Shown piece by piece: positions 8,135 to 16,053 of a DNA stretch of 32,755 nt. How positions within the stretch are numbered: position 1 is the first letter of the stretch; every line of letters begins with the position of its first letter. A program made the position numbers and the translations under genes. The stretch comes from Oscillatoriales cyanobacterium Centralia_MAG_596. GTDB lineage: Bacteria > Cyanobacteriota > Cyanobacteriia > Leptolyngbyales > Leptolyngbyaceae. The notes beneath the pieces are model-generated. The model was not told where the DNA came from, ran no database searches, and saw only the letters and a list, made by a program, of their open reading frames with translations. The stretch covers positions 1 through 32,755 of the forward strand of contig JAJPKC010000552.1 of the NCBI GenBank assembly GCA_021323955.1, in the 5' to 3' direction.

Positions 8135-9319
8135 ATGTCAATGCTGGAGACAAAAACCGAACCCATGGTGCTGAACATGGGGCCCCATCACCCTTCTATG
8201 CACGGGGTATTGCGGCTAATTGTGACGCTTGACGGGGAAAATGTAGTTGACTGCGAGCCGGTTATTGGATATCTGCACCGGGGCATGGAAAAGATTGCCG
8301 AAAACCGCACCAGCGTTATGTACGTTCCTTACGTCAGTCGGTGGGACTACGCAGCGGGTATGTTTAACGAAGCGGTGACGGTCAATGCACCCGAGAAGCT
8401 TGCCGGGATTGCGGTGCCAAAGCGTGCCAGCTACATTCGTGTCATCATGCTGGAGCTAAACCGCATTGCCAATCACCTGCTGTGGCTTGGGCCTTTCATG
8501 GCTGACGTGGGCGCTCAAACGCCTTTCTTTTACATCTTCCGTGAACGGGAACTAATTTATGATCTGTGGGAAGCCGCAACAGGCTACCGCATGGTCAACA
8601 ACAACTACTGGCGAATTGGTGGCGTCGCCGCTGATCTTCCCTATGGCTGGGTGGACAAGTGCGAAGACTTTTGTGACTACATGCTGCCCAAAGTCGATGA
8701 ATACGAGCGTCTGATTACTGATAACCCCATCTTTCGACGACGGGTAGAAGGCATTGGCACAATTACGCGGGATGAAGCAATTAACTTTGGTCTATCGGGG
8801 CCGATGCTCCGTGCTTCTGGCGTGAAGTGGGATTTACGCAAGGTGGATCACTACGAGTCTTACGATGACTTTGACTGGGATGTGCAGTGGGAAACGGCTG
8901 GCGATTGCTTTGCCCGCTACTTAGTGCGCGTACGCGAAATGCGAGAATCAGTCAAAATTCTGCGGCAGGCACTCAAAGCACTACCGGGTGGGCCATTTGA
9001 GAATCTGGAGGCGAAACGGCTGGCAGCGGGGCCAAAATCAGAATGGAACGGCTTTGATTATCAGTACATCGGCAAGAAAGTTGCGCCCACGTTCAAGATT
9101 CCCAAAGGGGAGCACTACGTTCGTGTGGAGAGCGGCAAGGGCGAACTGGGGATTTATATCATTGGCAATGACAATGTCTTTCCCTGGCGCTGGAAGATCC
9201 GTGCTGCAGATTTCAACAACCTGCAAATCCTGCCCCAATTGCTGCGTGGGATGAAGGTTGCTGATATTGTGACAATTCTGGGCAGTATCGACATCATTAT
9301 GGGATCGGTTGATCGCTAA
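8135..9319 (+). CDS. ndhH: NAD(P)H-quinone oxidoreductase subunit H (NDH-1)
   Basis: This 394-residue protein is the 49-kDa/NuoD-type subunit of the cyanobacterial NDH-1 complex, which takes electrons from ferredoxin to plastoquinone in respiration, cyclic electron flow and CO2 uptake. Recognised segments include [33 protein letters not shown], the quinone-site region [11 protein letters not shown] and the C-terminal [14 protein letters not shown]. As expected for NdhH, the hydrogenase-type nickel cysteines are absent. The ATG at 8135 is preceded by GAGGGAGA about 10 bases upstream and gives the family N-terminus ([11 protein letters not shown]). The frame extends 49 codons further up but without family similarity. 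Arg27 in HGVLRL aligns with the arginine that is methylated in the mitochondrial homologue. The gene is monocistronic, with a strong terminator after it. Confidence 0.98.
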   Translation: MSMLETKTEPMVLNMGPHHPSMHGVLRLIVTLDGENVVDCEPVIGYLHRGMEKIAENRTSVMYVPYVSRWDYAAGMFNEAVTVNAPEKLAGIAVPKRASYIRVIMLELNRIANHLLWLGPFMADVGAQTPFFYIFRERELIYDLWEAATGYRMVNNNYWRIGGVAADLPYGWVDKCEDFCDYMLPKVDEYERLITDNPIFRRRVEGIGTITRDEAINFGLSGPMLRASGVKWDLRKVDHYESYDDFDWDVQWETAGDCFARYLVRVREMRESVKILRQALKALPGGPFENLEAKRLAAGPKSEWNGFDYQYIGKKVAPTFKIPKGEHYVRVESGKGELGIYIIGNDNVFPWRWKIRAADFNNLQILPQLLRGMKVADIVTILGSIDIIMGSVDR

Positions 9320-9338
9320 CTGTCTTTAAATTCAATCG

Positions 9339-9368
9339 AAAAGCGGGCAATTAAAAGCCCGCTTTTTT
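9339..9368 (+). terminator. Intrinsic terminator of ndhH
   Basis: A 10-bp perfect stem (AAAAGCGGGC at 9339-9348, GCCCGCTTTT at 9357-9366) with an 8-base loop is followed by continued T residues. It begins 20 bp after the ndhH stop codon and is the clearest rho-independent terminator in the window. Confidence 0.93.
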
Positions 9369-9426
9369 GGTGACTTGGGTGTTATTGGTGCAATGACGCC
9401 TGGTCTGGTGCGCCAACAGAGCAATC

Positions 9427-9479
9427 GAGGGATTCACCTGTAACGCTACATGTAGCGCGATCGCCGATCGAATCCCCTC
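9427..9479. other. Nested inverted repeat, possible structured RNA or operator
   Basis: An outer inverted repeat (GAGGGATTC at 9427-9435 with GAATCCCCTC at 9470-9479, one bulge) encloses a perfect 14-bp palindrome CGCTACATGTAGCG (9444-9457) and CGATCG cores. It lies in the 350-bp gap between the ndhH terminator and the 66-aa gene. No protein is encoded here. Function unknown. Confidence 0.5.
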
Positions 9480-9503
9480 AAATATCTCATTTTGTAAAAT
9501 GCT

Positions 9504-9532
9504 TTGCAGTTTGGAGCGTTAACCGCTATCTA
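9504..9532 (+). promoter_or_regulatory. Candidate sigma-70-type promoter for the 66-aa gene
   Basis: TTGCAG (9504-9509) and TATCTA (9527-9532) are separated by 17 bp. The predicted transcript would have a leader of about 130 bases before the ATG at 9671. The match is moderate and there is no experimental support. Confidence 0.35.
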
Positions 9533-9670
9533 TAGTAGTGAAGCAAAGAGAGTAAGACTACATACAGCGTTTTAAGGGTGCGGGTTCACATTTTCTGATT
9601 TAGTGAGATTGACCTCTTCTTGTAGATCTATCCTCTCGCAGTCAAACCATTAGCCAAACCAATTAGCACG

Positions 9671-9871
9671 ATGAGCTATCAACAACAGTTAAGCCCTTGG
9701 GTGATTCACAAGCTACTGCCAAACCTAAAGCATCTCACGGTTACGCGCTTCCGTCGTCGCCCCGATGCTGAAGCTTATCTTAAGGTTTTACGGGAGTCCC
9801 AGCCGCAGTCTCAGTTCGCTATTATCTTTGATTCTGGCCGTACCGATTACGCCGCTTCGGCAGAATCGTAA
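9671..9871 (+). CDS. Conserved small cyanobacterial protein, unknown function
   Basis: This 66-residue basic protein begins MSYQQQLSPWVIHKLLPNL and continues VTRFRRRPDAEAYLKVLR and FAIIFDSGR. The pattern looks like a family of short cyanobacterial proteins that I have seen beginning MSYQQQLSPW (memory, not a search). No membrane segment, signal peptide or metal motif is present. The RFRRR cluster could contact nucleic acid or membrane lipid, but this is speculation. The ATG has no strong Shine-Dalgarno. It lies 155 bp upstream of the MidA-type gene on the same strand. Confidence 0.75.
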   Translation: MSYQQQLSPWVIHKLLPNLKHLTVTRFRRRPDAEAYLKVLRESQPQSQFAIIFDSGRTDYAASAES

Positions 9872-10026
9872 CAAGATTCAGAGACAGTGATAACGCATTT
9901 GGAGTGTGGTGTTGACACAATTGAATAGCTGGAAATGCTGTTTGCGATCGCTGCAAACATCCAATCAATCCGCTGCCTGTCGCAATCCTGATCTGTGTCA
10001 CAATAAAGACCGCTATCAGTGGTGGT

Positions 10027-11238
10027 ATGACAATACAGTTGGACGACAGCAATCAAACTCTCGGTAGTCTGATCTCCGATCGGATTACCGGGAGTTTTCA
10101 GCAGCGCATCACCTTTGCTGAGTACATGGATTTGGTGTTGTACCATCCACTGCATGGGTATTACGCCAGCAACGCAGCAGTGATTGGCAGTAAGGGCGAT
10201 TTTTTTACCTCCCCCCACCTGGGCGCAGACTTTGGTGAACTGCTCGCCGAACAGTTCGTGCAGATGTGGGAAATGATGCAGCGTCCTAGCCCATTTACAC
10301 TCGTAGAGATGGGTGCGGGGCAGGGCCTGTTAGCACTTGACCTGTTGCGTTACCTCCAGCGGTGCCATCCTGAGTTTTTACGATCGCTTGACTATCTCAT
10401 CGTAGAACGCGCTCCTGCCTTCAGGGCGGAACAGCAGCGTCAAATCAACGCTTTATCTATTACCGACATACACGTGCGCTGGTGCACGCTGGATGAAATT
10501 CCCACTGATTCAATTACTGGCTGCTTTTTTTCCAATGAATTAGTGGATGCCCTTCCAGTACATCAGGTCGTGATGGCATCGGGACAACTGCAGGAGGTTT
10601 ATGTGACGGCTAACCCCGATCGTGGGGACGACCGTCAATTTGGCGAGGTGATTGGCGATTTGTCCACCCCACGTCTGGCGACCTACTTTGATTTAGTCAA
10701 CATTAACCTGGCGTCCGATCGCTATCCCAGTCCCTACCGTACCGAGATTAATCTGGCCGCGCTCGACTGGATCGATGCGGTCGCTGATCGTCTGCACCGG
10801 GGGTACGTTCTGACAATCGACTATGGCTATACCAGCGATCGCTACTACAGCCCGACGCGATCGCAAGGAACGCTCCAGTGCTACTACCAGCACGCCCATC
10901 ATTCGGATCCCTACATCCATGTTGGACGGCAAGACATCACAGCGCATGTTGATTTCACGGCTCTGGAGCGCCAGGGTGAACAACGTGGCTTAACATCGCT
11001 TGGATTAACGCCGCAGGGCTTATTTCTAATGGCACTGGGATTAGGCGATCGGATTGCCGCCCTGAGCCAATCGACAGCTACAGATACTCAGGTAATCCAG
11101 GCAATGCTACGGCGACGGGATGCCCTCCACCTCTTGATCAACCCCATGGGATTGGGCAACTTTGGTGTACTGATTCAGACTAAGGGGCTGGCCAGTTCAG
11201 AAAGCGTCTACCCGCTGAAGGGGCTCAGCCTACCCTGA
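10027..11238 (+). CDS. MidA/NDUFAF7-family class I SAM-dependent methyltransferase (DUF185)
   Basis: This 403-residue protein matches the MidA family. It has the family N-terminus ITFAEYMDLVLYHPLHGYYA (about 29-48), GDFFTSP (57-63), motif I VEMGAGQGLLALDLLR (93-108), the NELVDALPVHQV segment and the C-terminal HVDFTALE and LGLTPQGLFL motifs. Mitochondrial NDUFAF7 dimethylates an arginine of NDUFS2 and is needed for complex I assembly. The bacterial role is less certain. The neighbouring ndhH encodes the NDUFS2 homologue, so a similar substrate is a reasonable inference. The ATG at 10027 is preceded by GGTGGT. Length is typical and no residues appear missing. Confidence 0.93.
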   Translation: MTIQLDDSNQTLGSLISDRITGSFQQRITFAEYMDLVLYHPLHGYYASNAAVIGSKGDFFTSPHLGADFGELLAEQFVQMWEMMQRPSPFTLVEMGAGQGLLALDLLRYLQRCHPEFLRSLDYLIVERAPAFRAEQQRQINALSITDIHVRWCTLDEIPTDSITGCFFSNELVDALPVHQVVMASGQLQEVYVTANPDRGDDRQFGEVIGDLSTPRLATYFDLVNINLASDRYPSPYRTEINLAALDWIDAVADRLHRGYVLTIDYGYTSDRYYSPTRSQGTLQCYYQHAHHSDPYIHVGRQDITAHVDFTALERQGEQRGLTSLGLTPQGLFLMALGLGDRIAALSQSTATDTQVIQAMLRRRDALHLLINPMGLGNFGVLIQTKGLASSESVYPLKGLSLP

Positions 11239-11372
11239 CGCTACAGTGATGGAAACAGCGCGGTGAGTAAGGTCTGTGAACCATTTCCGAGTCGTATCTG
11301 GCTGCTGTAAGGTGGAAACGCCAATCGCTTGTGTACAACCCGCGATTGAACATCCCCACCCTACGGCGATCG

Positions 11373-12623
11373 CTAGTTTCCACTAGCCGTTGCTGTCCTG
11401 GCCGTGTTGTCCAAGACATCCAGGCGTACGGGTGCAACGCCGCTCTGGATTAGCCCCAGCACTCGCGCCGCGGCTGTTGAGAGGTCAATGACCCGATCGC
11501 CCGAGTAAGGGCCGCGATCATTGATCCGCACGACAACCGATTGCCCATTGTTCAGGTTTGTCACCAAGACTTGCGTTCCAAACGGTAAGGTTCGATGTGC
11601 AGCCGTCATGGCATTTTCATTAAACGTTTCACCGCTCGCGCTAGGGCTACCGTGGAACCCTGGCCCGTACCATGATGCTAAGCCGCTGAGACTGAGCCGA
11701 ATTGGGCCAACGGCAACGGGTTGAGACCACCCACTTGGCTTACCAGAGACACCGTTTAAGGGCGACGCATTACCCAGTAATCGACGGAGGCGATTGGTCG
11801 CTTGCAGGGCGTCGCTCTCCAGACTTCGGGTGGTGTTTGCCAGCATTGTATTGCGATCAATGATGGCAATCAGGGTCTTGTTGGCTTTGATCGCGTAGCG
11901 TTCGTCAGACGCATTCGATTTGGTGGCTGGCTTGTCCCAGCTGACCGTGATGGACTTGGCATCCACACCATCCCGGTTGAGTTGGTTGATTTTGGCTGCA
12001 ATCGCGGCAGCGCGGAGAACTGGATCACCTTGGGCGACGGCAGCATCAGGGCTTGTTGATGCTGACTCAGAAGATTTTGGCGCGGTGCCTGATGCAGAGG
12101 CCTCGGTTGTGTCGGTGCTGGAGAGCGACTTGTTAACCGTGATCGCGCCGGCGAGCTGTCTACTGCCCATCTTGACCGTTTCGGCGGCGGCTCTGCCAGA
12201 ACCAGTAAACGTCAGAATGGGAATATTGCGAACATAGAGGGTGGCGGCTTTGCGCCCTGCCAATTCATACGCATGCACCTTGGCGATCGCGTCATGGTCA
12301 GGGGTAGCTGCATTGCTGGCTGGAGATTGTTGCTCACCCAGCTTCACCACTGCGTGTGTGAGCTTTAACTCCGGGGTAGAGGGTTGGTTAAAAGCTGTCA
12401 GCTTGCCAGGATGGTTGTCATCCGGAGCGTCTTGCTTCCCAACGTTAACAGCCGTACCGACCTGATTTTGTTCAGGTTGAGCGGGCTGAGGAGAGGCCTG
12501 GTTACGGTCAGTTTCGGCACCCTGGTTAACTGATTTTGGTTGTTCAGCGTTGCCGGCTAGCGGCATACCCAGTGTTGTCATCAACAGAGTAGCAGTCAGA
12601 CCACTAATAACTTTTTGATTCAT
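11373..12623 (-). CDS. RlpA-like exported cell-wall protein (double-psi beta-barrel)
   Basis: This 416-residue protein has an N-terminal signal peptide (MNQKVISGLTATLLMTTLGM, cut near AGNA), a long low-complexity region rich in Ala, Ser, Thr and Gln, and a C-terminal RlpA domain over the last 110 residues. The domain shows GLASWYGPGFHG, TAAHRTLPFGTQVLVTN, VVVRINDRGPY and RVIDLSTAAARVLGL. RlpA proteins are septal lytic transglycosylases or peptidoglycan-binding factors. No SPOR domain is present, as in many cyanobacterial members. The start is the ATG at 12621-12623, because it directly opens the signal peptide. The frame extends seven codons further. A GCTAG/CTAGC hairpin (11372-11387) overlaps the stop codon. 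Confidence 0.9.
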   Translation of the reverse strand: MNQKVISGLTATLLMTTLGMPLAGNAEQPKSVNQGAETDRNQASPQPAQPEQNQVGTAVNVGKQDAPDDNHPGKLTAFNQPSTPELKLTHAVVKLGEQQSPASNAATPDHDAIAKVHAYELAGRKAATLYVRNIPILTFTGSGRAAAETVKMGSRQLAGAITVNKSLSSTDTTEASASGTAPKSSESASTSPDAAVAQGDPVLRAAAIAAKINQLNRDGVDAKSITVSWDKPATKSNASDERYAIKANKTLIAIIDRNTMLANTTRSLESDALQATNRLRRLLGNASPLNGVSGKPSGWSQPVAVGPIRLSLSGLASWYGPGFHGSPSASGETFNENAMTAAHRTLPFGTQVLVTNLNNGQSVVVRINDRGPYSGDRVIDLSTAAARVLGLIQSGVAPVRLDVLDNTARTATASGN

Positions 12624-12904
12624 ACATCCACGTGTGAAGGACACATGTCAAGCGAGGGTGATGCTAGTCGAGCATCTCTCAAGAATTAGTTGAGAATCTC
12701 TCGATTGACACTTCTCATAACTCGTACTCGTTCCGGTTTCACTCCTGGTTTAAGAACTGCAACAGACTATCACGAAGTTTTTGCTTTGGGGATCAGGGAT
12801 CCAACAGAGTCCCCAGGAACTTTATGGAGGCTTCACAGTGATAAAACCCACTCAAATCCAGTCCCAGCAAGGGTGTTGCCATACAATGCGGCTTTTGGAG
12901 CTTC

Positions 12905-12922
12905 ATCAAAACTTTATGTAAA
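12905..12922 (-). promoter_or_regulatory. Partial HLR1-like (RpaB-type) motif
   Basis: Read on the minus strand this is TTTACATA-AA-GTTTTGAT. The first half fits the HLR1 half-site KTTACAWW exactly and the second half fits 5 of 8 positions. HLR1 binds the response regulator RpaB in cyanobacteria. The second half is weak, so this is only a candidate. It lies in the 384-bp gap between rlpA and the next gene. Confidence 0.25.
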
Positions 12923-12933
12923 CTTCATAAATT

Positions 12934-12949
12934 TGTGACTTAGATCACC
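12934..12949 (+). promoter_or_regulatory. Near-consensus CRP (SyCRP1-type) binding site
   Basis: TGTGA-N6-TCACC matches the cyanobacterial and enterobacterial CRP palindrome TGTGA-N6-TCACA at 9 of 10 fixed positions. Its centre is about 66 bp upstream of the proposed start of the downstream membrane protein gene. No other such site was noticed. The rest of the gap holds an AT-rich segment and no gene. Confidence 0.5.
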
Positions 12950-13007
12950 TGATAGGAGGATGGAGAATGCAGGCGATCGCCAATTAGTTTGCACACTAAG
13001 GATGTCT

Positions 13008-13607
13008 ATGGGTGAGCGCAATTTTTTGGGATCAGCGATCGGGGGGACGGTCGGTCTATTGCCGCCTTTGCGTCACTTCCTCCCTCTCCCTTACAATTGG
13101 CGTCATCTGCGTCATTGCTATCGGCGTTCTATGGAGCTAAAACCAAGATTATCGTCGCAACCGCTGAAGTCGCCTGGGGCATTTGCTGCGCCGGAGGAGG
13201 ATGAGTTAAGCGCGCGTAGTCCCCTGGTGTGGCTGTGCAATACAGAGCGATCGCTGCGCCGTAAAACTCTTAGCACCCTCGCACCACTGTTGCCAGAGCC
13301 GTTGGCAATTAACCTGGGTGAAACTTCGCTGGTTGCCGAAGAATCACTGAACCAACTGGCAGAAATTGATTTAGCCGCCATCAGCGCTGCTGACCTGCGA
13401 TCAGCCCGCATTCAAGTCGGTCTGGTCTTTGTCGGTTTCGGAGCGTTGGCAATGGTCTTTCTATTGTTGTATCTATCGACCCTGCACCCTGATCTGAGTC
13501 CTGGACAGCAGGTGCAGCGCTACTGGCACCAGTACGTCTGGTTTGTTTGTTTGGGGGTGGCTGGGCTTTTCATGCTCGGCCGCGAAGCGATGCGTCCACG
13601 CGACTGA
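13008..13607 (+). CDS. Small membrane protein with two C-terminal spans, unknown function
   Basis: This protein is about 199 residues and not recognised. The N-terminal half is soluble and variable. A conserved-looking patch (PLAINLGETSLVAEESLNQL, then LAAISAADLRSARIQ) precedes two hydrophobic spans (LVFVGFGALAMVFLLLYL and YVWFVCLGVAGLFML) near the C-terminus. The frame opens at 12960, but that ATG abuts AGGAGG with no spacing. The ATG at 13008 has AAGGA with a 5-base gap and is preferred. The ATG at 13131 (MELKP) is another option and would shorten the product to 158 residues. A CRP-type site lies just upstream. The end of the gene is part of a 29-bp duplication. Confidence 0.65.
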   Translation: MGERNFLGSAIGGTVGLLPPLRHFLPLPYNWRHLRHCYRRSMELKPRLSSQPLKSPGAFAAPEEDELSARSPLVWLCNTERSLRRKTLSTLAPLLPEPLAINLGETSLVAEESLNQLAEIDLAAISAADLRSARIQVGLVFVGFGALAMVFLLLYLSTLHPDLSPGQQVQRYWHQYVWFVCLGVAGLFMLGREAMRPRD

Positions 13608-13636
13608 GCCGCGAAGCGATGCGTCCATGCGATTAC
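13579..13636. repeat. 29-bp tandem duplication at a gene end
   Basis: Copy one (13579-13607) contains the last codons and stop of the membrane protein gene. Copy two (13608-13636) follows directly and differs only in its last part. The motif GCGAAGCGATGCGTCC resembles palindromic GCGAAGCG-rich repeats scattered in cyanobacterial genomes. A HIP1 octamer follows at once. Confidence 0.8.
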
Positions 13637-13838
13637 GCGATCGCGGATTGGGTCACCACTATCGGATTTCACGCATGGCTGTTGTACTCCTGCAAGTGAT
13701 ACCCTTGAAAAAGTTCTGCCACTGGTTGCCCTGGCTGTAGTAGACGGCTAACGTCACTTTTCCCTACTCCATAGGGTTGCAACCGGTCTCCTGTCCTTGC
13801 ATCGCTGCAGGCTCACTGCATACAGTCAAATTGTACTT

Positions 13839-14711
13839 ATGACCGCGTTATCGTCTGAGTGGCAACACCACTTCGTTGAAACAAATCGCATTCGCTTGCA
13901 TTGTGTAACCCAAGGTGAAGGCGAACTCGTTCTACTTTTACATGGCTTTCCTGAATTTTGGTACTCCTGGCGGTTTCAAATTCCGGCGTTAGCGCGTCAC
14001 TTTAAGGTCGTGGTACCAGACCTCCGTGGTTATAATGAATCGGACAAACCCAGCGGCGGCTATGATCTGGACACGCTTGCGGCCGATATCCGGGGACTGA
14101 TCGAGAGTTTAGGCTACGCAAAGGCCCACATTGTGGGACACGACTGGGGCGGCACGATCGCGTGGCATTTAGCACAGAAGTTTCCGCAGTACCTCAATCG
14201 ATTAGCGATTTTGAGCGCTGCGCCACCGCAACGGTTTCTGCAAGAATTGGTCGTTAATCTGGATCAGCTGCGGCGGAGTTGGTACGTTCTGGCGTTTCAG
14301 GTGCCCGGTATTCCTGAGTGGCTAATCCAGCAGAATTTGAAAGAGTTCGTCAATAGTCTGTTGCAAGGGCAGGCAATTCGTAAAGGCGCGTTCTCCAACG
14401 AAGAGACCCAGCTTTATCAGCGTGCACTGGCAAAGCCTGGTGCGCTGTCTGCGGCGCTCAACTATTACCGCCAAATGCTATCGCCCTGGAACTGGCTGAG
14501 AGACGTTGGACGGACTCCAAATCTTGTCACAGCGCCAACTTTAGTGCTGTGGGGCGAAGAAGATTCCCTGTTGAGTCAAACCATGGCGCAGGAATTTGCT
14601 CAATTGGTTCGGGCTCCCTTCAAGCTCACCTTGATTCCGCACTGTGGTCACTGGGTTCAGCAAGAAGCGCCCCAAACAGTCAATCGTGAACTGCTGGCGT
14701 TTCTTCGCTAG
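13839..14711 (+). CDS. Alpha/beta hydrolase, epoxide hydrolase-like
   Basis: This 290-residue alpha/beta hydrolase shows the epoxide-hydrolase pattern rather than the serine-hydrolase one. The oxyanion segment is LLHGFPEFWYSW, the nucleophile is Asp102 in VGHDWGG, the acid is probably Asp242 in WGEEDSLL, and the base is His271 in HCGHWVQQEAP. Cap tyrosines that activate the epoxide are plausible at Tyr149 and in LNYYR (209/210). Predicted reaction: hydrolysis of an epoxide to a diol in the cytoplasm. A haloalkane dehalogenase is less likely, because those have Trp next to the nucleophile pocket and lack the tyrosines. The ATG at 13839 gives the family N-terminus. The upstream 14 codons are not needed. 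It appears monocistronic. Confidence 0.9.
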   Translation: MTALSSEWQHHFVETNRIRLHCVTQGEGELVLLLHGFPEFWYSWRFQIPALARHFKVVVPDLRGYNESDKPSGGYDLDTLAADIRGLIESLGYAKAHIVGHDWGGTIAWHLAQKFPQYLNRLAILSAAPPQRFLQELVVNLDQLRRSWYVLAFQVPGIPEWLIQQNLKEFVNSLLQGQAIRKGAFSNEETQLYQRALAKPGALSAALNYYRQMLSPWNWLRDVGRTPNLVTAPTLVLWGEEDSLLSQTMAQEFAQLVRAPFKLTLIPHCGHWVQQEAPQTVNRELLAFLR

Positions 14712-15183
14712 TTTTATAACCGCTAAGCGGAATGCCCTTTGCTTTCGATGCCAACCATATGCGCTGACAGTAAGGGGTGTTCTTTGGATGCAATGGTACT
14801 GGTAGGCGTGCCGCTGTAGGCTTAAAATCCCGTATTGTTTGATAGAGTCCACAACAGCGGATGTTGTTTTATCCGCGTTAGTTAAAACGCTTAGTGCAAT
14901 GCGTCATTCATAGGGGGCGAAATCAAACGGCTTCGTCATAAGGCTCTACGGGCATACCAGAAAGGCATTCGTCATTGATGGGGAAAACATGTCAGCATAA
15001 GCCTGAGATATGGGCGTCCAATTTCAAGCTCCTTTAATGGGGACATGCACTTAAGGCAGAACAAACGCTCAATTGCTGAGCGTTGGGCAGATAGTTTGAT
15101 CCGCTGTTGCCATGCGGAGTATGTCGATGGCGATCAGGCGTGGTTTGAACTGTCAGGCACGTTTTTCATTGCGGTTGGTATTG
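14712..15183. other. Intergenic region with two short hairpins
   Basis: No gene could be supported in this 472-bp stretch. It holds GCGGAT/ATCCGC with an 8-base loop (14857-14876) and a stronger AACGCTCA/TGAGCGTT stem with a 5-base loop (15064-15084). Neither is followed by a T tract in the + direction. The second lies about 100 bp upstream of the lipoprotein start and could be part of its leader. Confidence 0.5.
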
Positions 15184-16047
15184 ATGAAAAAAAGTACGCT
15201 TCTGCTGGTGATTTTCCTGATTCTGCTGCCGGGTTGCGTTGCGAAGCCGTTGGACGCTCCGCACGAAGATGTGCAATCCTGTGCCACAGGGGTTGCTCGG
15301 CAGCCGCAGGCAGGAAATCGGCGAATCAAGCCCACTGATTTGAAGGTTGGATTGGATTACAGTACGCCTGTCATCTCTAATGCTCAGAAATTTATTATTC
15401 CCGTCCCGGCGCTTGGTCAGAGCGGAGAACCTTTGGTCTATCCTCACGAGTACGAAAAGGCCGGTCAGCCAATCCTCGACTATACGGGAAAACCCGTGGG
15501 CGATCGCGGGCTGGTCTTTTTTAATGCTAAGGACAAGTCCTGGCAGGCCGTTAAAGGAGATGGCGAGGGTGTCATTATTATTAATGAGGTGACTCAAGCG
15601 CAAGCCCAAAAGCTTTATCAAAAGATTCAAGACTTAAAGCCGGATCCCAATCAACTGACCCTAGGAGAGCTGAAGCAAGTGATTGCGTTTGCACAGAATC
15701 AGCTTGGATTGGCAGACATGTATAATTCTTCCCGCACATTTGTCCAGGAGAAAATGACCCCCGCGATCGCAGGCGCTGCACCCAGGTGGCATGGCAACGA
15801 AATTGTTGCGTATGGATTCAAAAAGAGAGACGATCGAGACGTCAATCAAGCGATCTATATCCCCGGAGAATTTGTATTTGAAGGCCCGGCAGCTAGTCCG
15901 CAAGAGTTTAAAGATGGTGGCGTGATTGTTGAGCAGCAAGGCAAGATGCGCGGTGTGCAACCAGATATTTTTGTGCGTACCTACAAACTAAGTGATGGTC
16001 GTGCCATTACCTCTGTGACTACAGATTTGAAGACCCAATGTAATTAG
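15184..16047 (+). CDS. Predicted lipoprotein of unknown function
   Basis: This 287-residue protein starts with a clear lipoprotein signal: KK, a hydrophobic stretch and the lipobox LLPGC, with lipidation at Cys18 or so. The mature part is soluble and has no domain that I recognise. It contains motifs such as IPVPALGQSGEPLVYPHEYEKAG and DLKPDPNQLTLGELKQVIAFAQ, and a C-terminal half in which FVFEGPAASPQEF and GVIVEQQGKMRGVQPDIF suggest beta structure. The start is the ATG at 15184, because it directly opens the signal peptide. The frame extends 24 codons further. The next gene begins 6 bp downstream, so the two are probably co-transcribed. Location: periplasmic face of a membrane. Confidence 0.8.
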   Translation: MKKSTLLLVIFLILLPGCVAKPLDAPHEDVQSCATGVARQPQAGNRRIKPTDLKVGLDYSTPVISNAQKFIIPVPALGQSGEPLVYPHEYEKAGQPILDYTGKPVGDRGLVFFNAKDKSWQAVKGDGEGVIIINEVTQAQAQKLYQKIQDLKPDPNQLTLGELKQVIAFAQNQLGLADMYNSSRTFVQEKMTPAIAGAAPRWHGNEIVAYGFKKRDDRDVNQAIYIPGEFVFEGPAASPQEFKDGGVIVEQQGKMRGVQPDIFVRTYKLSDGRAITSVTTDLKTQCN

Positions 16048-16053
16048 TTACCC

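Noticed and set aside
15045-15338. 97-aa frame upstream of and overlapping the lipoprotein gene
   Set aside because: Its second half is a frame-shifted reading of the lipoprotein gene, which has a clear signal peptide.
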